Made by a program: the position numbers and the translations under genes
Source: Coriaria nepalensis
Lineage: Eukaryota; Streptophyta; Magnoliopsida; Cucurbitales; Coriariaceae
Direction: 5' to 3'
Length of the DNA stretch: 64,000 bases
Assembly: GCA_027186245.1 (NCBI GenBank)
Contig: CP114498.1
Location: 8,425,001-8,489,000, forward strand
Shown here: positions 1-12,822 of the stretch, in pieces
Layout of the letters: every line of letters begins with the position of its first letter
How positions within the stretch are numbered: position 1 is the stretch's first letter
The notes under the pieces: model-generated
What the model was told of the DNA's origin: nothing
The model's database searches: none
The model's input: only the letters and a program-made list of their open reading frames with translations

Positions 1-683
1 ATTGTTCTCACACAAATTATTGGAGACTTTATCGTTAGAGAAAGGGAACAGTTTCCCGTTTGAGATTGAAATTCTTTGGAGTTTTAAGAGTTGCCTGAAT
101 CAATTTTCAGAGTTATCGGATCCGATTTGAAGAAGTTGAGTTGGTAAAAATCAAACAATGTGTTTTTGGTCCCCTGATTGATTCACATACAAGTCTAGAG
201 CTTTATTGGAATATTGGTTACTTAGTTAAGTGCCCAATTAAGTCTATTGCATAGTATTAGAGGTGTGGCTCGGAAGTGTTTGAGTAAGTTCAAGAAGCTT
301 AGTGTAAAAATGTTAGTTTTGTCATAGTTAAATCTCGTAATATATATTCTAGCAGATGAAATGAAAGTTCTAAGCCATTTCACAACAAAAATAGTTTGTT
401 CATCTACTTGAACTGTGCTTCGAGTTTTTTTTTTCTTAAAGAGTATCATAGTATTTGTGTGAACACCCCCAGATTCATAGTTTCTTCACATGATACTGGA
501 GCAAGCAATTGAGTTCATTATTGATTAGAGTAAAGAAAAAAATGCATTTCTTCTTACAATGGGTAAAGAAGCTAACATCCGGTTCTTCCGAGTCATATCT
601 ACTAAACCTTCAATTCCAGAAATCCGGAGCAACAATCCAGTCAGCTTCGCTTTCTGGTGTTGAAAGTTGGAGGTCGAGGCAAC
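1..683. other. No confident gene; possible 3' end of a gene cut by the window edge
   Basis: Reading frame 1 is open from base 1 to a TGA at 61-63 and would end in a short charged C-terminus, so a plus-strand gene may finish here; this is only about 20 codons and is weak. The rest is AT-rich and looks like untranslated or intergenic DNA. The open frames at 509-757 have no family resemblance and overlap antisense to the small gene at 684-937. Confidence 0.25.
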
Positions 684-937
684 CTAATGGTCAAGCCCCC
701 TGCACCGATAGAAACCAGAGTATGTCATTTTATCTTGCTCAAATGAGCGTTCCATGAGAGAATTACTACCGTTGCTTGATTCCTTCCCTGCAATGAGATC
801 AACAGAGAGACATATATATAAATATAAGAGCATGCATATAAAAGAAGATTCAAGCAAGCTTCTAATTGAATACATATAGAACCTTCTTCTGTCTCTGTGT
901 ATATACGTGTATTCGCCATTAGTGACTTCTTTCTCAT
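684..937 (-). CDS. Small hypothetical protein, two exons, about 52 residues
   Basis: I do not recognise this protein. Exon 1 (937-883) starts at ATG and ends one base into a codon at a GT donor (882-881). Exon 2 (787-684) follows a good acceptor (pyrimidine stretch then GCAG at 791-788), restores the frame and ends at TAG. The predicted product has a basic start, a Ser/Asn/Glu-rich middle and a C-terminus ending FYRCRGLDH. No signal peptide or membrane segment survives splicing; the hydrophobic stretches seen in unspliced frames lie in the intron. A TATAAATA box lies about 86 bases upstream of the ATG. Support is the agreement of donor, acceptor, phase and TATA box; homology is untested. It could instead be a non-coding transcript. 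Confidence 0.42.
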
Positions 938-2586
938 CTATATAATCTTCATCTTCGTCCTCTCCCTTATGCTCTCTATGGACTAGCCAGTAAGTGATCA
1001 GGTTAGGTCGAGGTTTGGCTCCTATTTATACGCTGTGGCGCGTAAGTAATAGTTTCATTTTTATAGGAAGAAGAGATAATGTCGTCCACTTGTTAAGATC
1101 AATAAGGATGGATGAATTTAAGTAATATAAGAAAGATGTATAAACAGTTGTCGAACTCAAGATTAGGACTGCGGATGTGCCAAGCTGCTGACTTAGTAAA
1201 AGCTCGTTCGTGATTGTTATTAAGAAAAATGAACCGTGCTTAAGTCTAATTTTAAACCTTTGTCCGTAAATGAGCCGAGTTTGAGCAACCTAAGCTAAAG
1301 CAAGCACGACGCGTCTCGATTCGGCTCAGCTCGGCTAGGCTCATATGCAACCCTACGGAAGACCCTACATTTCATTGTACAAATCATGAAATCTCAGTAA
1401 ATGAAAGGAGGTGAACTACAAATATCCATATACATTACATAAATTGTGGCCATGAGAGGCTTCGCATTTTCAGTGTCCATGTGGGTCCGACCCAAGTGGT
1501 CATCCTTATGAATTCACCAAAAAACCATGCCCTTATCACGTGAAGTGGGTCCACGAGTTTCAAAAACATGAAATGAGATTTAGTGATTTTTCATGTGGGA
1601 TATTTTTTTGTTTGTGTTTGGAAAAGTGTCATGAAGGAAAAGGAAATTAGAGGATGGAACTGGAAGAGAATAAATTTGCCAGGTATCTTGGCTTGTTGGA
1701 TAAGCAAGAAAAAATATGGGGATTTTCTCTTTACATAAATAAGGGCACGATTTATTCGATTTTCTAACAAGACGAGAAAAAAATAGAAATGAAATGATAT
1801 ATATATATATATATTAATGTTTATTTAATTGTATAGAAAATGGATAAAAGATTTTTAAAAATACATGAAAGATTCCGTGTATAAAAAAGAAAAAAAAAAG
1901 TTTTGAAAATTATTCAAATATGTAAAATTTAAAAAATACATAAAATATTAATATAAAAGAGTGATTAGATTAATTTTTCACTCATATTTCAGTTAGAATA
2001 AAAAATTAATTTTTTCGTTTAAGCGAAAATTCAAAAATCATTCCGACTTTATCATTATTTGAACCAAACGACGGGAAAGTAGAATTATTATATTCACTCT
2101 GAAAAATCAAAGTTTAAAGTAAACGTTGAGTCTCGTGTTTTGTAGATTCATATGACAAAATGAATCGATCATACTTCAATAGGTATAAATAAAACAAATA
2201 AAATAGATATATTGATAAAACTATTGGCATTCGATGATGTGTATGTGTGTGTTTATGTTTTTATTTTTATTTTTTATTATCTACTATTGTATAGAGAAGA
2301 AACCCATCAAGAAATAATAGAAACTATATGCAAAAATCCTAACATCGTAAATGATATCAAATTACAATTTATGAGATCTTACGAAGTTATAAACAGCAAT
2401 AAAAACAGAGAAACCGAACCGTAAGAACATTTTCTTTTCGAAACCAAGATGCCATCGAAAGGATTAAGAAAAAATAAAGACAACATCGGCCTGAGAAATT
2501 CATAAGGAAAATAGAGGAAAGATGTGATTTTGTGTACGTAGATACTGAATGATTAGGAAAGAATTCAAGCAGCATGGCACCTTTGT
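938..2586. other. Intergenic, no gene seen
   Basis: Apart from the TATA box above, this stretch is AT-rich with homopolymer runs and a TA repeat near 1798-1815. Open frames such as 2212-2424 and 2387-2575 are low-complexity and lack family features. The right end is the 3' flank of RAD23. Confidence 0.5.
1023..1030 (-). promoter_or_regulatory. TATA box of the small minus-strand gene
   Basis: On the minus strand this reads TATAAATA in a GC-flanked context (GCGTATAAATAGGAG). It is the right distance upstream of the ATG at 937 for a TATA box with a leader of about 60 bases. Confidence 0.45.
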
Positions 2587-5500
2587 TCAGTCTGCAAATT
2601 CGTCCATGTGATCCAGAAGATAATTTGCCGCCATCTCCTCGTTCTTATTGCACGCAAAAAACACCTGCAAAACTGTGGCCCGATCGAAGCCCATTGCTTC
2701 AAGCTGCAAACAAGAAAAATACAACAGTCATTATTAATAAGATTTTGCTAGTATAATTAACAATTTGTTAAGAAGGATTTAAATCACTTTCAAAATACAT
2801 GAGTTATGTAACTCACACGTTCGATAGCCTCACGCTCCTCAGGAGTGACAGTGACAGATTGTGGCATTGCTGAAGCCATCTGGCCCATTATGTTGCTGTG
2901 AAAAAGCAACAAGCAATAGTTGAGCGAGAAAGGAATCTAAATGTCAATAAAAAGAGATATAGAATGGCACGTTCATCTCTCACCCTTCTTCATCAGCAGG
3001 TTCGTTTATAAGGCGCAAAAAGTCAGCTTGATGCTCTTGAATGAGCCGCATTAGGTTTGGGTTCTGCTTTCCAAGCTCCTGGAGCATAGGCTGAAATAAT
3101 GAAAATAGGTCAGATCGTCTAGATGAACACAGAGAGGAATGAATCAAATCAAACCATCAATCTATACAGGACAATACCTGCAGGATTTGAGGGTTCGCTT
3201 GCACCAAAGAACGTAGGGTCTGGAACTGGAGGGAAAAAAAAACCCATACTCAGAAAATTAGATTTTTCTCTATCTATTTAATTTTCCATACGGTTGGGAA
3301 CAGTTTATTTTAAGAAGGGACAAGAAAAACCTGTTGACTGTTGCGCAGGAAATCCAATGAGCCTGCATTTGCATTAGAATCTAAACTGGGAAGGCCCTGA
3401 TCCAAGAAGATTATAAGCAATCACTATCGAAGGATAAAAGATTCAAATATTGCTTGATCAAAGTTGTACCTGTGGAAAGAGATCCAAAGGATTCGAATTG
3501 GGTCCACCAGTTGTTGCAGCTGGTTGAGGAGCATCAGGAGCCTGCGCTGGAGGAGGGTTTACTGCTTGCCCAACAGGGGAGACTCGGGCCACAGGTGGAG
3601 GAGCCTCAGCTTGCTCAGGAATGCCCTGCCATTATGTACATTGCATCTCAAAGGATTATGGCATAGACATTGCAAGCCATGGTCCAATGACCAAGGAGGA
3701 TATACGAACAGGATGAGCTATCTTCTAACTAATATACAAAGGAAAATCTTCAGAGAGATCAAAATAGCGTCCAATTACCAATTGTCCATGGGTAAACAAC
3801 AAAATATAGTCAGGAGAAAAAGATCAGGGCTAATACTTACAGAATATAGATATTCAACAGCTCTTTCAGGATTGTTGAATGCAGCGCGTAAAGCACGGAC
3901 AACAGTATCCCGGTCCCAACTTCCTCCACCCATGTCCAAAATCTGTTGAATGGTAGACTCTAAACTATTTCCTGCAACAAGATTTGATGCTGCCAGGCCA
4001 TACACATCTGAACTGTACCATACCAGAAATAATAGTGAGAACAATGTAACATATGTTGACACCATTCAGGTCACAACAACTTAAAAAAGCAACAACAGTC
4101 CAAACAAATTACTTCAAATTTCTTATATAATTACAAAAAAGTGCAAGATCGCATAAAGCCAATCACAGAAAGCCACTCACGAAGCAGGGGGAGCTCCAGC
4201 AGGAGTGGGTTCAGGGATAAGCTGCTGTCTGCAAAATTCAGAAAGGAAAAACACACAATAGTAAATGAATAGGAAGTATGGTTTGATGCAAAAGAGTTAA
4301 GGAATATAATGAATGGGGTCAAACAAAATAATGACAGCAAATAACTAAAACTTACGGTGCCAAGGCTGGTGCAGGAGCCGGAGAAGCCGTTGGTTGTACT
4401 GCGACAGAAGGAGGATTAGCAGGTTGGGCCTACACAAACATATCCATCCATTAGATGATGTCAAAAGGACAAATGGGTACATTTCAGCAGCATATAACTA
4501 ACCTGAATAGTAGGCACAGCTGAAGTAGTTGATGTTCCACTAGATGAAACCTTGTTCTAGAATTGTGTAACCACACACATGTCAGTAGTTGAAGCAGTTA
4601 TTATGCTTACTATTTAATATCACAGAAAGAAATATAAAAAAATTTGCTTTTATTCCACACCCATGGTATAAGAGGTCATTACTTCACACAACTTGTGATC
4701 ACAAGTAAACAGACCAATTATGTTTTATTTATCCATGACCTTTAAAGAGAGAGAGAAGAAATACATGAAAAGAATAATCATAACAGCATGATCCATTGCA
4801 AAGTTAAAATTTTCGGAAACAACTTCTGAGAAATTCTATGAAAGGCCTATCATATAATCGCACAGATTCTTCTTCCTTGCAACTGAAGAATGTGTCAATA
4901 AGATAAACAAAAAGAACCTGAATATTCCAAACATTCCAAAGAAAATGCATCCATGTCCCTCAAATTACCTTGGTTAACATGATCACGATAAAACTATTTT
5001 CAGCAACTTTATTTTCCTCCAATGTTGTTGAATCCTTGAGAACCTTCCCCTGATGAATAAGCATCTGTTGCGAGGCAGGGTAAACATCTGAACCTTGAAC
5101 AGTCTCTATATTTTTCTTAACATCAACAACCTGAATAGATGACGGAGATTATTTTATTAGAGTATTATACAATAATAAATTGAAAGATAAAAAGTACATT
5201 TATAGTTTTTAATACAGTATTAAAGGAAGTCATCTCCTTGAAATACGAGGGAGTTTTTCCAATGAAACGTGCATTCCTTGTCCCTAAGAATTGTTTCCTA
5301 TGTTTTTCTTTTGGTTCCTTTTATAGTTCTGGTTTTCCCCTTTCTAGATAAGTTTTAGAAATGTACACTAGTGATCAGAGGGACAAATGCCACAGGATAA
5401 TTGTAATTAAACACAATCAAAGTTTATTGCTAACAGGTCCAAACTAGGATAATGGAAATATCTCCAAAATCAGCTGAACCAACTGCCACAAAAGGTATAC

Positions 5501-6336
5501 GCAAGAAAAAAACAAATAAATATTGAGTAGCAAAGAGGAAAAGGGAACCCACATAAAGAGAATTCAGCTCACGATCTTGATAATCTAGCCAAATCAAAGG
5601 CTACTGTTTATCACAAACGAACTAGCCCCTACGCTGAACTTCTATTCTTGCACATTATTCTCAAGGCATTATTACTAAGTGCTAACTCATACTCACCTGA
5701 ACTATATGGTAAGCGCTCTATTACTCATACCGTCCTATGGATTAAAACCTCCTACCTATCTAACAGGAAATCGAACAATGTTTCAATGAATGATCCTACA
5801 TGTCAACGACTTTATTTAGTTCTTTGATACTCAACATAAGAAGTTCCATCCCATAAGAACATAATCAACCCACAAAACAATGTTTGAATACTGAATCCAA
5901 TTCCATATGGAGATTGTTTTCCGAAGCCAAACAAAATACTGCACACATATACACAAATGAGCTTCTCCACTCAACCTTCAGTAGCATAAGCAAATACTCG
6001 CAGAAAAGCACAGAAAGTTCGTATAATTTTGAACATAATTCTCAACGATTTTTATGTGATCACAGCCCTTACAGAAGTTTACACGTCGAAATACAAAGGG
6101 AAATCTAGACAATATTACGAATGAGAAACCCTAATTCAAAACGAAATTATAAAGCAGTGCGTGAAAAATATGAAAGCACAGAAACATACATAGAAATCGT
6201 TCCAATGAGCATGAAAATGTAAGAGACAAAGCAGTAATCAATCAAATTCAAGAGATCAAAAATACAGTACCGTATCCTCGGGTTTCACTTCAATCTGGAA
6301 ATGAGTATTCTTCAGAGTCTTCACAAAAACCTTCAT
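2587..6336 (-). CDS. RAD23: Ubiquitin receptor RAD23 (UV excision repair protein RAD23)
   Basis: RAD23 shuttles ubiquitinated proteins to the proteasome and, with XPC/Rad4, helps recognise DNA damage. Twelve exons: 6336-6271, 5130-4969, 4556-4503, 4429-4356, 4228-4181, 4012-3841, 3625-3470, 3396-3331, 3225-3178, 3090-2984, 2895-2817, 2703-2587. They sum to 1149 nt (382 residues) with all phases consistent. Domains in order: N-terminal ubiquitin-like domain (about 1-76, starting [17 protein letters not shown]), Pro/Ala-rich linker, first UBA (about 150-190, with [20 protein letters not shown]), XPC-binding STI1-like region (about 240-300) and C-terminal UBA (about 338-378, ending [13 protein letters not shown]). 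The length fits the plant RAD23C/D group. The 1.1 kb first intron holds a telo-box-like AACCCTAA. It is divergent from ALG6. Identification is secure; exact paralogue is not. Confidence 0.95.
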
Positions 6337-7187
6337 GTTTCTTCTACAATAAGATTCAAAATCTGTACAGTTCCCACCCTCCGGCGAGACTCCGTCTCCA
6401 GTCACTGCCGGCGACGCCTTTCTGAGAGAGAGGTGGAGAAGAAAGTCACTGTTAATAGTGAAAAGCTGGAATTTTCTGTTCTCCTTTATCTTAGAGCTCC
6501 AGAATGGAGGCAGTCATATGACACATGCAACGCTTCCTTTACTATCTATAGTAGCCTATACGATGGCGCCACGTATAGAAAACAGAAACAATAATTACAC
6601 GTGTCACTACATTGTTGGTAAAATGGAGTGATACTAATGGCTTTTAGTGGTGGGTACGTTGCGAAGGACTGGATGAGGTTAAAGTAATTAATTAAAAATT
6701 AAAAATTATTGATAACTTTTTATCGATCGACACGTCGTTTTAGCTCCTCACAGCAACTCTCAGTCAGCTCCGGATGTTCTGGTTGGAAAGCTCAAAAACA
6801 GTCCGGCGAGTTTCATAGGTGCAGGTTTTGTTCTCTCTTATTTTTTATTTTCCTTCACTTTCTGAGCAACCAAACTGGAATTCTACTTTCTTCATTTGTT
6901 CGTCTTCTGGATCTAGTTGCTAATTTCTTAGAATATTCAAACTTTACCTGATTGATTTGGCGAATGCATTGACGTAATCTGAATTTGTGCGCTTTTGAAC
7001 ATTGAAATTTCTGCGTTTTTAGCTGTGATTTTGCACGATAGGTTAACTTTGTCCGGATATTATCTTATCTGATTAGTTGGCTCTTATTCTGTTGATTTGC
7101 GGCCATAAGTCTAGGAAATTTTCTGGATTTAGTTTCTTCAGCATTATGATTCTTTATATCAAAACGATTATGCAGTGAAACTAGGGA
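6337..7187. promoter_or_regulatory. Shared divergent promoter region of RAD23 and ALG6
   Basis: The RAD23 start codon (6336, minus) and the ALG6 start codon (7188, plus) face away from each other with 851 bp between them. This space must contain both leaders and both core promoters. I see no strong TATA box on either side, as is common for housekeeping genes. A shared bidirectional promoter is an inference from the layout. Confidence 0.5.
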
Positions 7188-9281
7188 ATGGAAAAGGGAA
7201 AGAAAGGGAAAATGGCAAGAAAATCCAGTGTTGATTTAGACATCAACAATGATGCTTCTTTGTGGTTGTTTCTTCACAAAGGAATCACACCTTCATTCTT
7301 ATGTATTTCCCTGTTCGCATTGTTGATCCGAGCTGCTATCTCTCTCCATCCTTACTCTGGTGCTGGTGATCCTCCCAAATATGGAGACTATGAGGCACAA
7401 AGACATTGGATGGAAATCACTATCAACCTTCCAGCTAAGGAATGGTATCATAATAGCACTACCAATGATCTTAGCTATTGGGGCCTTGATTATCCTCCCC
7501 TTACGGCTTATCAGAGCTACTTTCATGGCCTGTTGCTGAAATTGTTCGATCCAGAGTCAGTTTCTCTTTTCACTTCTCGAGGTTATGAGTCCTATCTTGG
7601 GTGTGTATTGATAAAATCTCTTTTTACATACTTAAATATTTTGTTTCTTTTTTCTTTTGTCTAACTTTTCTTTTTCTTTCAATTTGTGTGCAGAAAACTG
7701 CTTATGAGGTGGACGGTTTTATTGTCCGACTTGCTGATATTCTTTCCTGCAGTTCTGTACTTTGTTCTTGTGTATTATAGTGGGAAATTTAATGCCCGTA
7801 AAAGTGACATAGCATGGCATATTGCAGTTCTTCTGCTCAACCCATGCCTCATCTTAATTGACCACGGCCATTTCCAGGTTTAAATCGCATAGGCATGCCT
7901 TGTTATCTGTTTGTTTTCCCTTTTAATTGGAAATTTCAAATTGTACTTGTTTTTCACCCTTGTTGTTTTTCTGTCGCAGTACAACTGTATTAGCTTGGGA
8001 TTAACCATAGGAGCCGTTGCTGCTATTATCTCTAACAAGGACCTTTTCGGCTGTTTCTTATTCAGTCTTGCTCTCAATCATAAACAGGTTAGTTTTCCTT
8101 GAACTGTTTCTCAGACTTACTATTTTTGCAATGTTTATAAGTTATAACTTCCTTACATCCCACAGATGAGTATGTACTTTGCACCAGCTTTTTTCAGCCA
8201 TCTCTTTGGTAAATGTCTAAAGCAAAGGAACCCTATATTGGAGGTGTCAAGAATGGGATTTGTGGTCTTAGGAACATTCGCCATTGTCTGGTGGCCATAT
8301 CTGCATTCAGTAGATGCATTTTTGGAGGTAAAATCAAACTGTATCTTCTAGAAAAAATCTGGTTGCATCATCATTCTTCATAACAGACTGGCATTCTATT
8401 TGTACGTGTCATTTATGATGAAGAAATGAGAAAGAGGAAGATAAATTTCATATTCTTGTTATAGGTTCTTTCCCGGCTTGCTCCTTTTGAGAGAGGAATA
8501 TATGAGGATTACGTGGCCAACTTCTGGTGTACCACGTCGGTTCTCGTAAAGTGGAAGAGATTGTTCAACTTAAAATCGCTAAAGCTTCTCAGCCTCATTG
8601 CAACAGTTTTGTCTTGTCTACCTTCCATGGTTCAGCAGATCCGTGCCCCCTCCAATCGAGGATTCTTTTACGGGTTGCTAAATTGTTCTTTCTCATTCTA
8701 CTTCTTTTCATTCCAAGGTACACTCAAGATTCTCTTCTTCTTTTCTTTCTATATTAAGGGGTTTATTTGGTTTTCCATTTGAAACTTGTGCATGCATAGA
8801 TCAGTAGTAGAAACAAAAAAGGCTTTTTTTCCCTTTTGCAGTGCATGAGAAGTCGATTTTGCTGCCTCTTCTGCCCATGAGCTTGTTGGCTCAGGACGAG
8901 CCTTTCCTTTTCAGGTACCTAATACATTATGCCTTGCTCTCTATGTTTCCCCTGTTATGCCGAGACAAGTTGGCTCTACCATATTTTGCACTATATGCTC
9001 TCTTCATCCTGATTATCAATGCACCTGGTCCAAGACCACAGAATAAGGAAACAAGACAACCCTTTGCAACCATTTTGTCCGGATTTCTTCTGTTTTTCTC
9101 TCTTTCTCTGCATGTTGTTTACTTGACGATGCACCCTCCCGAAAGGCTCCCGTATTTGTTCGAGGCAGTGATTATGCTTCTCTGCTTCTCTATTTTCATA
9201 TCCATTGCTCTTTTGACCAACGTGAAGCAATGGATGTTGCCTAAACCTGTTCATTCGACTGATAAAGAAAAGCTTAATTGA
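7188..9281 (+). CDS. ALG6: Dolichyl-P-Glc:Man9GlcNAc2-PP-dolichol alpha-1,3-glucosyltransferase (ALG6)
   Basis: ALG6 adds the first glucose to the lipid-linked oligosaccharide in the ER membrane, before transfer to nascent N-glycoproteins. Six exons: 7188-7600, 7694-7877, 7980-8087, 8166-8327, 8465-8717, 8842-9281, total 1560 nt (519 residues), close to the family length. Family hallmarks are visible: the luminal loop GDYEAQRHWMEIT, then WYHNSTTNDLSYWGLDYPPLTAYQSY, the DHGHFQYN motif across the exon 2/3 junction, and VHEKSILLPLLP at the start of exon 6. The rest is strongly hydrophobic, as expected for a multi-pass GT-C enzyme. An in-frame ATG at 7209 is an alternative start; the 5'-most ATG was chosen. 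The gene appears intact. Confidence 0.95.
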
Positions 9282-10759
9282 CTGATTCAATATGTTCATT
9301 ATTAATTAGATCAAATACTTTTCCATATTCCATCTTTTCTTTTCTTCTCTTTCTTTCGTGTAATAATATACACCGCCTGATAATATTAGTGATCGGTTTT
9401 CAGCTTTTTTTCATTGAATGGTTTCATATATCTCTTTCCCATGGTTTTGTTTACAATCTTAACTGACATGAAGGATTGTGTTTGATAATATGATTAGCAG
9501 ATCTTAATGAACTTTGATTCTTTAGGATGATGACATTTTCTTACAATTTCATAGGCCATACCGGCCATATAAGTACGTATTAGAAAGTTAATTATACCCC
9601 ATATAATCTAATGCTCTGACTCATGAACCATTTACTTGTTCTTTACATCTAGGAATGATTTCATTAAGTTCTGGAAAAGTGAATATATGAATGATTTCAA
9701 TAGGAATCTGGACAGGACCACAACCAATTGTAATTGATGGCTCTATTTGTAGCAAGTACCAAAAAATGAAAATAAGACTGCGCATTAGGGGCGTGCAGGA
9801 AACCTATTCACACACCCAACCAAAAATCGGAACAATCATCCATAACTCATGAATTTTGATTAACTTGACTGATCATTTTATCATAGTGTAAGATTGATCA
9901 ACTCTCGTCTTGTATAATGAATCACGTAATTCGAACTGTTTAAATGTTTGTGTTTCGAGAGGCATTCGAAAAAATCCGTTTGGGACCTAAATTGTCGTTT
10001 GAGATTTTTTTATTTTTTTTTAATGCTCGTACAGATATGGTGTGATGTGAGCAATATTAGATTCAATCAGATTGACGATTCCTTTTTGGAAAAAGTATAC
10101 CATGGACTTGAATTGTGTGAGAACATAAGCAGAGCCTAATGGCATATTAAGCTCCTTATTTTAGTCAATGAAGGGAAAGGATCCCTAAATTTTGGTGGTA
10201 TATATATATATATGTATTAAAATAAATAAATTAAAAAGAAGCTTAATGGTGTTTTTAGAGTTAATTTTAGAGTTAAGAAAGTTGCCTCTAATCTCATTAT
10301 AATTTAGCATAAGACCCCAATAAATTATAATTTGATCTAGAACCCCAACAAACCATGAGCTGCCTTTTGATCACATTATACATCACAATAATTTTGTGTA
10401 TGATTAAAATAAATTGGTCCAGACACATCTATAACCAAGACGACCATGATAAGAATCATGTCCTTAAATAGCAAAAATATATATGAAATGTGACCTTCCA
10501 AACCCGCAAGTTGGGCAACCCTGATTCCAATCATGCGACTTCACGTATCCCATGTTTTAGACCTCTTTGGTTTTTACTTCAAACAATAGTAGGAAACACT
10601 GTTGTCATTAACTTTTTGCCTAAATTAGCTCTTTTGGTTCCATTTATATAAACAATTATATGCTTTCTTAATTAATCCTCAAAACAAGCAAACCCCACCT
10701 TATTTTCATCTTCTTGAGCTTGTAGAAGTGATTATACTAATCTTGTTTCCAAACAAACC
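9282..10759. other. Intergenic between ALG6 and the P450 fragment
   Basis: The first few hundred bases are the ALG6 3' flank. A short TA repeat lies at 10200-10213. The bases just before 10760 look like a normal plant leader for the P450 fragment. No other gene is supported. Confidence 0.5.
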
Positions 10760-11316
10760 ATGGCTATGGTGGTGCTAATCACAATCCTCTTAGTTGTGTT
10801 TATTATTATGTGTTTAGTACTATCACTATTATGGATTGGATATGAAACAATCTTGTTTTATCATCTTACTCCAAGACACATAAGGAAGACAATGGAGAAG
10901 CAAGGAGTTTACGGTCCGAAATCCCGTTTTCTTAGCAGCAACATCTCAAGCATGGAGGGTCATATCGTCCAATCCACGGGCCATGACATGAATTCTATTG
11001 ATCATAATACTGTCCCTCGTCTCTAGCCCCCATTACATCTGTTGGTCCAAACACTTTGGTACATATTTCGAGCCCCTTTTTTAATTGCCAACTTAAGCGT
11101 TAATTTTTTTACTTATCAGTTGTTTTGAATGACATTGAGCCTAGAATGTGCTTGACGGACATAGAATTGATCAAAGAGCTTATGACAAAGTATAGCGCCA
11201 TTTATGGGAAATCCTGGCTTCAACAACAAGGTTGTAAGCATTTCATCGATTGTGGATTATTAATGGCTAATGGCAGGGATTGGTATCGTCAATGCCACAT
11301 CATTTATCGAGTGTGA
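10760..11316 (+). pseudogene. Truncated cytochrome P450, CYP735A (cytokinin trans-hydroxylase) type
   Basis: CYP735A enzymes hydroxylate isopentenyladenine-type cytokinins to trans-zeatin forms on the ER. Only the N-terminal portion is present. Exon 1 (10760-11058) encodes the membrane anchor and a TPRHIRKTMEKQGVYGPK segment typical of the family. Exon 2 begins near 11120 after a TTATCAG acceptor and encodes a segment with ELMTKYSAIYGKSWLQQQG and GLLMANGRDWYRQ. Lesions: an in-frame TAG at 11024-11026 where the family usually has Leu, an extra C in the run just after it that shifts the frame to the HYICWSKHF segment, and loss of homology after DWYRQ. The I-helix, ExxR and haem-binding Cys regions are absent; downstream DNA is AT-rich noncoding. 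The family call is confident, the exact subfamily less so. Confidence 0.82.
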
Positions 11317-12822
11317 GTTTGAATCTTTTTACTTTATCGATTCGTATCATTTATTATTATTTTATAACAAGGAAAGAGTTATATTCAAAGGATTCTCTAC
11401 ATATTTACATCGTGATTGAGATTCGAATAAACATCTAAGACGATTGAAGGCTCAAAGCATCATGTGAGTATTAGTGGCCATCGCCCATGACTTAGATTTA
11501 GTATGGAATAAATCTTGGAATATGATGAGCTCAAATTGGACTCCAAACGTAACTCAAGAAGTTCCAACGTTCATTCAAGGAGTTCGAAGATTAATATGAC
11601 AGTTTAATTAGTGTTTAAGATAAATTAGAATCTCACATAAATTAAAAAGAATATATTTATTATGTTCGAGATTAGAAATGTTTAAGAAGTGAATCTTTTG
11701 ATATTTTAAAAATTATAAGTTGATTCATTTATTTTCCATATATATTATAAGTAATGATATTAAATTACAGATTCATTTATTTGAACTAAATTACAGATTT
11801 CAATTTTAAAGAAAAATATTAAATTAATTTTTATAATTCTCTTTATAGTTATATATGTTTAAAAGAAATAAATAAAAAATAAAAAATTCATGTACCAAAC
11901 ACGTAATTACTTAAGATAATCTCATTTTATTTTATTTAAAACTTATCAAATTTTGAATCAACCAAAAAATTTAAATAATATATATATATATATATATATA
12001 CTTATTTATCATGTCTTGTAATGAAGATTATATCAAGATATTCATATGAAATTTTTTAGCTTGTATTAATTTGGTGGCCGTTAGAAAATTAAAACTTAAT
12101 ATTGATAGTCAATAATTAAATTTATAATTTATGATAAATTTGAAGATATTTACTTATAATTCAAAACAAAAATAAATAAAATTATCGTATTATTATAAAA
12201 TTTTAAGGGATTAACTTATAATATAAGATAAATCTAAAAGGATTCATCTATAATTTAAAGTAATAATTTAAGAAATCAGACTTATAATTTTTAAAAAATT
12301 AAGTGATTTATTTATTATATCAACAAATTGCAAAAAATTCACAAATAATTGATCTTAAATTTAATATTATATTTAAAATTATTTCTAAATTATTAAGCTC
12401 TAAAACCGAGAAACTGAACCTCAATCACAATTTCAAACCCTCAACTTTTCATTTTTTATTGTTGGTCCAAATTTCAAACCGTCAATTAGATAATCATAAT
12501 GGAACAAAATTATGAAAGATTTAAATAATTTTAACTTTAAATATAATATATTTATTAATATATTGAATCGGGTCATACATTTCGGATGCGAAAGTAACAA
12601 CGAACAGGCATTGATAGTTTCCTACTACATTGAACACAAAACAGTATACACAGCACAAACTGTTGGTGATGATTTAACGCCTCATAATAATCTGAACAGA
12701 GTTACCAAACAACCGAACCTCTTCATGGAGCATACTCTATATAACATTATCCAGATTATCAGACATTCAGTGCAAAAAACAATATGGTACAAGGAAGAAT
12801 GATAACAGTAATCCGAATCAAG
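11317..12822. other. AT-rich intergenic DNA
   Basis: Very AT-rich, with a TA repeat at about 11979-12000 and many poly-A/T tracts. Nothing resembling the missing P450 exons was found. Open frames 12303-12515 and 12512-12802 look like chance. The right end is the 3' flank of the KH gene. Confidence 0.5.

Noticed and set aside
509..757. 82-codon plus-strand frame and an overlapping frame starting MGKEANIRFF
   Set aside because: Antisense to the better supported two-exon small gene and lacking splice or promoter support.
12303..12802. Open frames of 70 and 96 codons downstream of the KH gene
   Set aside because: AT-rich, Asn/Lys/Ile-dominated, no domain, no convincing start or promoter; likely chance.
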